This document shows, in pieces, positions 49,310 through 54,775 of a stretch of DNA of 54,775 bases (the stretch's first letter is position 1; each line of letters starts with the position of its first letter). The DNA comes from Oceanobacillus indicireducens. GTDB taxonomy: Bacteria > Bacillota > Bacilli > Bacillales > Amphibacillaceae. The position numbers and the translations under genes are program-made. The notes under the pieces were generated by a model. That model was not told where the DNA came from, did no database searches, and saw only the letters and a program-made list of their open reading frames with translations. Location: positions 18,750-73,524 of the forward strand of contig NZ_BMOS01000014.1 of the NCBI RefSeq assembly GCF_014647195.1, read 5' to 3'.

Positions 49310-49326
49310 TAATCTATTATACGTAA
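49310..49326. repeat. attR core, 17-bp direct repeat
   Basis: Identical to 7717-7733. Host DNA begins to the right. From here to the next gene (49480) there is only a possible promoter half-site (TAGAAA on the minus strand at 49339-49344) and a terminator. Confidence 0.9.
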
Positions 49327-49424
49327 AAATCACCTATATTTCTACCGCTCCCCCTTAGTTAACATAATAAAGTTATCGTAAATTGAAAACTGGGGTCAGA
49401 GCATTTGTCCCATTTTTTAAATAC

Positions 49425-49466
49425 ACAGAAAAGAGAGCCTTAACTGTTTTGCAGTCAAGGCTCTTC
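49425..49466 (-). terminator. Terminator of the yng operon
   Basis: On the minus strand GAGCCTTGACTG and CAGTTAAGGCTC (49463-49435) form a 12-bp stem with one mismatch, followed by TCTTTTCTG. It sits just after the yngE stop. Confidence 0.85.
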
Positions 49467-49479
49467 TAATGCTATAAAA

Positions 49480-51009
49480 TTAGACTGGATAAACACCGTG
49501 CTTTCTTTCTGTGAAGGTAAGATTCTTATCTTCATAGATTTCGTATCGTTTAATAAGCTCTTCCCGTAAGCGGTCCGGATGAATGATATCATCAACAACC
49601 ATTTCTGATGCTAAACGATAAATATCAATTTCATCCTTATAGGCGTCCTGCTTCTCTTTAATAAACGCATTTCTTTCTTCCTCAGGCAACTCAGCGATTC
49701 TTTTTGCGTATACCGCATTCACTGCTGCCTCAGGGCCCATGACAGCAATTTGGGCATTTGGGAATGCAAGTACCGAGTCTGGTTCAAAAGCTGGTCCTGC
49801 CATCGCGTATAGACCTGCACCGTATGCTTTCCTCACGATAACAGAAATTTTAGGTACCGTAGCTTCACTCATACTCGCGAGCATTTTTGCACCATGACGG
49901 ATAATCCCTTCTCTTTCAACTTTTGTACCAATCATAAAACCTGGAACATCTGTCAAGAAAAGAAGTGGAATATTAAATGCATTACAAAGCTGGATGAATT
50001 TCGCAGCTTTATCCGCGGAATCTGTGAAAAGGACACCCCCTTTTACACGAGGCTGATTCGCAATAATCCCTACACTTCGGCCATTAATCCGCGCTAAGCC
50101 GGTAATCAATTCTTTCGCAAATTCTTTCTTTACTTCAACTAAACTGTCTTCATCGATTACCTGTTCAATTAATTCAATCATATTAAAAGCCGCATTCTGA
50201 TTTTCCGGAACAATTTCTGTTATCGTCTTATCCGACGCTTTCACGGCTTTCTGAGCTGACTCAGGAGGCTTATTCCTAAAGTTCGGCGGGAAATAGCCAA
50301 GATATTTTCTTGCATAAGCTATTGCTTCTTCTTCCGTTTTCACAAGGACGTCACCGACACCGGAAACGGTACAATGCATTCTTGCACCACCCATTTCCTC
50401 TAAAGACACTTTTTCACCGATTACCTTCTCCGCCATTCTCGGCGAGCCAAGATACATCGATGCATTACCTTCGACCATTACTACAACGTCACAAAAAGCT
50501 GGAATATATGCTCCTCCTGCTGCAGATGGGCCGAATAATAAACAAAGCTGTGGCACCCTTCCAGATAGTTTTATTTGGTTATGGAATATCCTGCCCGCCC
50601 CTCTTCTACCAGGGAACATCTCGATTTGGTCGGTGATTCTTGCACCGGCGGAATCAACAAGGTAAATAATCGGAATTTCCAAGTTAAGTGCTGTTTCTTG
50701 AATCCGAAGTATTTTCTCAACGGTCCGTTTCCCCCATGATCCAGCCTTAACAGTCGAATCATTGGCCATCACACAAACATTTTGACCATTGATTTTGCCA
50801 ATCCCTGTAACTACTCCATCAGAAGGTAAATCTCCGGCCATACAGTTGGCGAAAAAAGCATCTTCTATATCTAAATCTTCATCAAATAAAAGCTCTAAAC
50901 GTTTCCGTACAAACAATTTCCCCTTTTCTGTGTTTGCTAGGTGATATTTTTCTTTCCCACCTTGTTTAATCGTTTCTACCCGTTGTTCTAGTTCCTCAAT
51001 AAATGACAT
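49480..51009 (-). CDS. yngE: Acyl-CoA carboxylase carboxyltransferase subunit (YngE-like)
   Basis: 509 residues of the biotin-dependent acyl-CoA carboxyltransferase family, methylcrotonyl-CoA carboxylase beta type. It has two crotonase-like halves: PIIYLVDSAGARITDQIEMF with LFGPSAAGGAYIPAFCDVVV, and FTDSADKAAKFIQLCNAFNI with RKAYGAGLYAMAGPAFEPDS. Works with the biotin carboxylase and carrier encoded upstream, in leucine breakdown by homology. Confidence 0.93.
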   Translation of the reverse strand: MSFIEELEQRVETIKQGGKEKYHLANTEKGKLFVRKRLELLFDEDLDIEDAFFANCMAGDLPSDGVVTGIGKINGQNVCVMANDSTVKAGSWGKRTVEKILRIQETALNLEIPIIYLVDSAGARITDQIEMFPGRRGAGRIFHNQIKLSGRVPQLCLLFGPSAAGGAYIPAFCDVVVMVEGNASMYLGSPRMAEKVIGEKVSLEEMGGARMHCTVSGVGDVLVKTEEEAIAYARKYLGYFPPNFRNKPPESAQKAVKASDKTITEIVPENQNAAFNMIELIEQVIDEDSLVEVKKEFAKELITGLARINGRSVGIIANQPRVKGGVLFTDSADKAAKFIQLCNAFNIPLLFLTDVPGFMIGTKVEREGIIRHGAKMLASMSEATVPKISVIVRKAYGAGLYAMAGPAFEPDSVLAFPNAQIAVMGPEAAVNAVYAKRIAELPEEERNAFIKEKQDAYKDEIDIYRLASEMVVDDIIHPDRLREELIKRYEIYEDKNLTFTERKHGVYPV

Positions 51010-51028
51010 GTTCTAGTCCTCCCCCCAA

Positions 51029-51799
51029 CTATTCCCCTTTATAAATCGGTTTCCGCTTTTCACTGAATGCTTGCAAGCCTTCTTTCCGGTCCTGAGTCGG
51101 TATCGTTTTCTGATAAGCAAGATGCTCGATTTCAAGTCCTGTTACGAGATCCGTTTCCGCCCCACGATTAATTGCAAGCTTTGCCTGTTCCAAAGCTACT
51201 GGACCATTGGCAGTAATTCTTTCCGCAATTTCCCTAGACTCGTTTATTAATTCCGAGCTCGAAACTACCTCATCTAAAATACCGAGCTTTTCCGCTTCAT
51301 GGGCAGTAATTGATTGAGCGGTATAGATGAGACGCTTTGCCTTGCCGGACCCAATTAAGCGCGGCAATCGCTGTGTCCCGCCCGCTCCTGGAATAATTGC
51401 TAATGATGTCTCTGTAAGCCCAAGCTTCACATGTTCTGCAGCTAAGCGCAGGTCACAAGCAAGAGCCAGCTCAAGACCACCACCAAATGCGACACCATTG
51501 AGTGCTGCAATTACCGGCATGCGCATGCTTTCAACTCGGTTCACTGTTTTACCGATATAGCGAACTGCCTGAACGACTTCCCGATCAGTCATCGTTTTCC
51601 GTTCTTTAAGATCGGCCCCCGCACAAAAAGCTTTCTCTCCCTTGCCAGTAATAACCGTACAAAAGCTTTCCTCATTTGCATCAACTGAATCGAGTACTTG
51701 ATTTAGTTCATTTAACAACTCGGTGGACATTGCATTCGCTGCCTCAGGTCGATTTAAAGTAATGGTTGATACATGATTTTCTATATGAACTTCAATCAT
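51029..51799 (-). CDS. yngF: Enoyl-CoA/methylglutaconyl-CoA hydratase (YngF-like)
   Basis: 256-residue crotonase. Motifs: ITLNRPEAANAMS, EKAFCAGADLKER (oxyanion hole), LNGVAFGGGLELALACDLRL and LGLTETSLAIIPGAGGTQRL with the catalytic Glu. By operon context it hydrates 3-methylglutaconyl-CoA. The gene is 19 bases after the carrier-protein gene block and precedes yngE. Confidence 0.92.
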   Translation of the reverse strand: MIEVHIENHVSTITLNRPEAANAMSTELLNELNQVLDSVDANEESFCTVITGKGEKAFCAGADLKERKTMTDREVVQAVRYIGKTVNRVESMRMPVIAALNGVAFGGGLELALACDLRLAAEHVKLGLTETSLAIIPGAGGTQRLPRLIGSGKAKRLIYTAQSITAHEAEKLGILDEVVSSSELINESREIAERITANGPVALEQAKLAINRGAETDLVTGLEIEHLAYQKTIPTQDRKEGLQAFSEKRKPIYKGE

Positions 51800-51823
51800 C
51801 CCGTTGCCCCCTTTTCTCCCTGA

Positions 51824-52036
51824 TTATTCGATAATTGCAATTTCGTCTCCTTCATTAACAAAGTCCCCTTCAGCGACTTTCAATTCTTTGATTACGCCAT
51901 CAGCTTCAGCTGGAATCGGGATCTCCATCTTCATTGATTCCAAGATAACGACATCCTCTCCAGAGCTAACAACATCCCCTTCGTTCTTAACAATTTTCCA
52001 TACATTACCTGCCATACTTGCAACTATTTTTTCCAT
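51824..52036 (-). CDS. yngHB: Biotin carboxyl carrier protein (YngHB-like)
   Basis: 70 residues, a single biotinyl domain: the biotin-accepting lysine lies in VVILESMKMEIPIPAEADG and the matching hairpin in VAEGDFVNEGDEIAIIE. It carries CO2 between the carboxylase and the carboxyltransferase encoded on either side. Confidence 0.95.
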   Translation of the reverse strand: MEKIVASMAGNVWKIVKNEGDVVSSGEDVVILESMKMEIPIPAEADGVIKELKVAEGDFVNEGDEIAIIE

Positions 52037-52048
52037 AATTGTTCCTCC

Positions 52049-53404
52049 CTACGATTTTTGGATTAATGGGATATAATAATTATCCACAAAATTAGTCGTT
52101 GTATTTCCTTGTTTAAATTGAGGAACCGCTACAGATTTCTCTAGCATTGGCAGATTCGTTTTGATCCCATCAATCCGATAATTTGCCAATGCCTGTTCCA
52201 AACGCTCAACAGCTTCTTTCCGTGTCTCTCCCTTTACAATCAATTTACCAATCATTGGATCGTAAAAAGGGGTTACTTGATAATTTTCGGTAAAAGCAAT
52301 ATCATGGCGGATTCCTTTTCCCTCAGGTAAATTCACGCTTGTTATGGTACCTGGGGAAGGGAAAAATCGTACCGGGTCTTCCGCATAAATTCTTGTTTCT
52401 ATTGCGTGTCCATTCCGTTTAATTTCCTCTTGTTTAAACGGAAGCTCTTCTCCATTTGCAATCCGGATCTGCATTTCAATCATGTCGATGCCTGTTATTT
52501 CCTCTGTTACAGGGTGCTCGACTTGAATCCTTGTATTCATTTCCAAAAAGTAATAGTTCTCTTCTTCATCCACAAGAAATTCAATCGTTCCCGCATTCGT
52601 ATAAGAAATTGCTTTCGCTGCCTGGACGCCAGTTTCTCCCATCTTTTTTCGCGTTTTCTCTGAAATAAATGGTGATGGAGCTTCTTCAATCACCTTCTGA
52701 TTACGCCGCTGAATCGAGCATTCCCGGTCAAATAAGTGGACAGCATTTCCATACTCATCTGCAAGAATTTGTATTTCAATATGGTGCGCATTTTCTATTT
52801 TTCTTTCCAAAAACATGGAACCGTTACCAAAAAAATTCAATGCACGTTCGGAATTACTTGTAAATACTTTTCTAAGTTCTTCCTCTTCCCGGACGACTTG
52901 CATCCCGATTCCACCGCCGCCTGCAGCAGCTTTCAGCATAATTGGATAACCAATTTCCTTGGCAAACTCTACCGCTTGTTCTACATCGGTAATTGCCTTT
53001 TCTGTTCCTGGTACAACAGGTACGTTTGCCGCAATCATTGCATTCCGGGCATTTATTTTATCCCCCATTTGTTGAATAACTTCACTTTTAGGACCGATAA
53101 AACGAATCCCTTCTTTTTCACATCGTTGTCTAAATACGGCATTCTCACTAAAAAAACCATAACCCGGGTGAATAGCATCGGCTGCGACCTTTTTAGCAAC
53201 ATCGAAAATCTTATCCATATTCATATAACTTTCATTAACTTGAGAAGCTCCTAACAAATAAGCTTCGTCTGCCGCTTTTACGAACGGTGCTTCTTTATCC
53301 GCCTCTGAATAAACAGCAATGGATGTAATACCAAGACGTTTACAGGTCCGAATAATCCGAGATGCAATCTCCCCTCGATTTGCAATTAGTATTCTCTTAA
53401 TCAT
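52049..53404 (-). CDS. yngHA: Biotin carboxylase subunit (YngHA-like)
   Basis: 451 residues. ATP-grasp biotin carboxylase: KRILIANRGEIASRIIRTCK, ADAIHPGYGFFSEN, IMLKAAAGGGGIGMQVV, LEMNTRIQVEHPVTEEITGI and FYDPMIGKLIVKGETRKEA are all present. It carboxylates biotin on the carrier encoded 12 bases downstream. It is the carboxylase half of the methylcrotonyl-type enzyme. Confidence 0.94.
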   Translation of the reverse strand: MIKRILIANRGEIASRIIRTCKRLGITSIAVYSEADKEAPFVKAADEAYLLGASQVNESYMNMDKIFDVAKKVAADAIHPGYGFFSENAVFRQRCEKEGIRFIGPKSEVIQQMGDKINARNAMIAANVPVVPGTEKAITDVEQAVEFAKEIGYPIMLKAAAGGGGIGMQVVREEEELRKVFTSNSERALNFFGNGSMFLERKIENAHHIEIQILADEYGNAVHLFDRECSIQRRNQKVIEEAPSPFISEKTRKKMGETGVQAAKAISYTNAGTIEFLVDEEENYYFLEMNTRIQVEHPVTEEITGIDMIEMQIRIANGEELPFKQEEIKRNGHAIETRIYAEDPVRFFPSPGTITSVNLPEGKGIRHDIAFTENYQVTPFYDPMIGKLIVKGETRKEAVERLEQALANYRIDGIKTNLPMLEKSVAVPQFKQGNTTTNFVDNYYIPLIQKS

Positions 53405-53445
53405 TGGCTGCCCCCTCTATTAGATTACTGATCTCAACGGTTATC

Positions 53446-54588
53446 CTAGCATCCTAGATATCTTGCAATAACAAGACGTTGAACTTCGGAAGTACCTTCA
53501 CCGATTTCTAAAAGTTTAGCATCACGTAGATAGCGCTCTACTTCATATTCCCTCATATAGCCATATCCGCCATGAATTTGGATTGCCTGATCAGCCGTGC
53601 GAACTGCAGTTTCTGAAGCATATAATTTCGCAAAAGCTGCCTCCTTACCAAATGGCTTATCTTGATCTTTAAGCCAAGCAGCTTTATGAACCATCGTTCT
53701 CGCTAGTTCAACTTCCATCGCCATATCTGCCAGCTTAAATTGAATCGCTTGAAATTTAGATAGGGATTGGCCAAACTGCTTTCTTTCCTTTGCATACTCG
53801 AGTGCTTTATCTAAAGAACCTTGGGCTATCCCGACACCTAGTGCGCCAATCGATATTCTTCCTCCATCCAGCGTTGAGAGGAATTGCTTGAATCCTTTGT
53901 TTACTTCACCAAGGACATTCTCTTTCGGGACGATGACATGATCAAGGACAATTTCAGCGGTATCCGAACCTCTGACACCCATCTTATCGTAATTGCTCGT
54001 AATTGTAACGCCGGCAGTGTCTGTTGGCACAATAATCGAGGAAATAAGTTTCTTCCCATTCTCATCCTTGCCAGTCACCGCAGTAACGATTAAAAGCTTT
54101 GCAAAGCTTGCATTCGTTATAAAGCATTTTTCCCCATTAATAACATAGTTGTCACCTTCCAGCACGGCGGTCGTCATTGTACCACCTGCATCCGATCCCG
54201 CATTCGGTTCCGTAAGTCCAAAGGAGCCGAGCGCCTTTCCTTCCGCTAAAGGTTTTAAAAATTTCTCTTTCTGCTCATCTGTGCCAAAATAATAAAGCGG
54301 GCTTGCACCTAGTGAGACTGCTGCAGCATAACTAAGCCCCGTACTGCCGCATACCCGGCCAATTTCCTCCACTGCAAGAGCATAAGAAACCGTATCTCCG
54401 CCAGAACCACCATACTCTTCCGGAAATGGAAGTCCAAGTAACCCTAATTCACCAATCTGCTTAAATATATCTTCTGGGAATTCCGCCTTCGTGTCAATTT
54501 CAATCGCCCGTGGTCGAATTACTTCTTCCGCAAAATCTCTCACCATTTTCCTAATCATCTCTTGTTCCTTTGTTAATTCAAAGTTCAT
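53446..54588 (-). CDS. yngJ: Acyl-CoA dehydrogenase, isovaleryl-CoA type (YngJ-like)
   Basis: 380 residues. FAD acyl-CoA dehydrogenase with LGSFGLTEPNAGSDAGGTMT, CFITNASFAKLLIVTAVTG, MGVRGSDTAEIVLDHVIVPK and QIHGGYGYMREYEVERYLRD. The catalytic glutamate should be in the conserved region near DGGRISIGALGVGIAQG or in HGGYGYMREYEVERY, as the subfamily dictates. It starts the operon at ATG 54588 after AAGGGGGAA. No acyl-CoA synthetase (yngI) or HMG-CoA lyase (yngG) gene lies in the cluster. Confidence 0.93.
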   Translation of the reverse strand: MNFELTKEQEMIRKMVRDFAEEVIRPRAIEIDTKAEFPEDIFKQIGELGLLGLPFPEEYGGSGGDTVSYALAVEEIGRVCGSTGLSYAAAVSLGASPLYYFGTDEQKEKFLKPLAEGKALGSFGLTEPNAGSDAGGTMTTAVLEGDNYVINGEKCFITNASFAKLLIVTAVTGKDENGKKLISSIIVPTDTAGVTITSNYDKMGVRGSDTAEIVLDHVIVPKENVLGEVNKGFKQFLSTLDGGRISIGALGVGIAQGSLDKALEYAKERKQFGQSLSKFQAIQFKLADMAMEVELARTMVHKAAWLKDQDKPFGKEAAFAKLYASETAVRTADQAIQIHGGYGYMREYEVERYLRDAKLLEIGEGTSEVQRLVIARYLGC

Positions 54589-54625
54589 CCGCCTATTCCC
54601 CCTTGTTTAACTTATGAAAATCAAG

Positions 54626-54643
54626 ACCGACTGGTTGGTCGGT
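54626..54643. promoter_or_regulatory. TetR-type operator upstream of yngJ
   Basis: ACCGAC-N6-GTCGGT is a perfect inverted repeat 38 bases upstream of the yngJ start, typical of TetR-family regulators of fatty and branched-chain acyl-CoA genes. The rest of the right edge to 54775 shows no confident gene. Confidence 0.65.
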
Positions 54644-54775
54644 ATCCTGGTAAAAAAATACTCCTCTAGGAAGTCCCATCTCCTATATGCCCATTCCGAG
54701 TGACAGCATGAAGAATCAAGAAAAAATCCATTTCGCTGGTACCATTTATATGTCCAGTTCACCATACCGAGAATA

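Larger units (their letters stand above)
7717..49326. mobile_element. Complete temperate siphophage prophage (about 41.6 kb)
   Basis: The element is bounded by identical 17-bp repeats. It carries a tyrosine integrase next to the right end, an ImmR/ImmA-like immunity pair, replication and recombination genes, terminases, HK97-type head genes, a long-tail module and lysis genes. Most genes are read on the minus strand, and integrase and immunity genes on the plus strand. All essential modules look intact, so it may be inducible (inference). The ends show an orderly cargo cassette: Kiwa-like genes lie between lysis and attL. Confidence 0.95.

Noticed and set aside
54607-54765. Minus-strand open frame of about 52 codons at the right edge
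   Set aside because: No ribosome site, no recognisable family, and it runs across the TetR-type palindrome.

Overview
The window is chromosomal DNA from a low-GC Gram-positive bacterium, most likely a member of the Bacillaceae close to Oceanobacillus/Virgibacillus. The evidence is a TPP-riboswitch thi operon, a ypcP-dynA pair as in Bacillus subtilis, and a yng-type leucine/acyl-CoA degradation operon. The host genes are interrupted by a complete-looking temperate siphophage of about 41.6 kb. It is bounded by a perfect 17-bp direct repeat (7717-7733 and 49310-49326), with a tyrosine integrase next to the right copy.

Left host flank (1-7716): a thiamine riboswitch and terminator control thiW-thiD-thiE. 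A small PH-domain gene is broken by two single-base frameshifts. ypcP and the double dynamin dynA follow on the minus strand. The phage sits in the dynA promoter region, and the attachment core carries a TATAAT box reading into dynA.

Prophage (7717-49326): nearly everything is read leftwards. From right to left come the integrase, ImmA-type protease and repressor (plus strand), an operator/divergent-promoter region, Cro-like and DUF771 genes, a sigma-like factor, a recombination/replication block (VRR-NUC, SNF2 helicase, YqaJ-DUF1351 fusion, Sak4-like ATPase, SSB-like protein, family B polymerase, dUTPase, primase-helicase), a noncoding iteron-rich AT-rich region (probable origin), a DUF1492-type regulator, HNH/terminases, portal, protease, capsid, connectors, tail genes, holin and endolysin. 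Between the endolysin terminator and attL is a two-gene cassette that looks like a Kiwa (KwaB/KwaA) anti-phage system in reversed gene order.

The most unusual signal concerns the capsid and major tail genes. Both end in CCC-T and both can be extended by +1 frameshifting into 20-residue tags. The two tags are the same length and similar to each other, and each resembles the first two strands of a fibronectin type III domain. A separate gene right after the capsid starts with what looks like the rest of such a domain, followed by a Big_2 Ig-like domain. This suggests a split-FN3 decoration scheme (inference). A -1 frameshift at an A9 run joins the tail assembly chaperones, as in many siphophages. 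Several genes too short for standard ORF calling were added, including three zinc-ribbon microproteins.

Right host flank (49327-54775): yngE, yngF, yngHB, yngHA and yngJ homologues form a minus-strand operon with a terminator at its end and a TetR-type palindrome upstream. The HMG-CoA lyase and acyl-CoA synthetase genes of the B. subtilis cluster are not between them.
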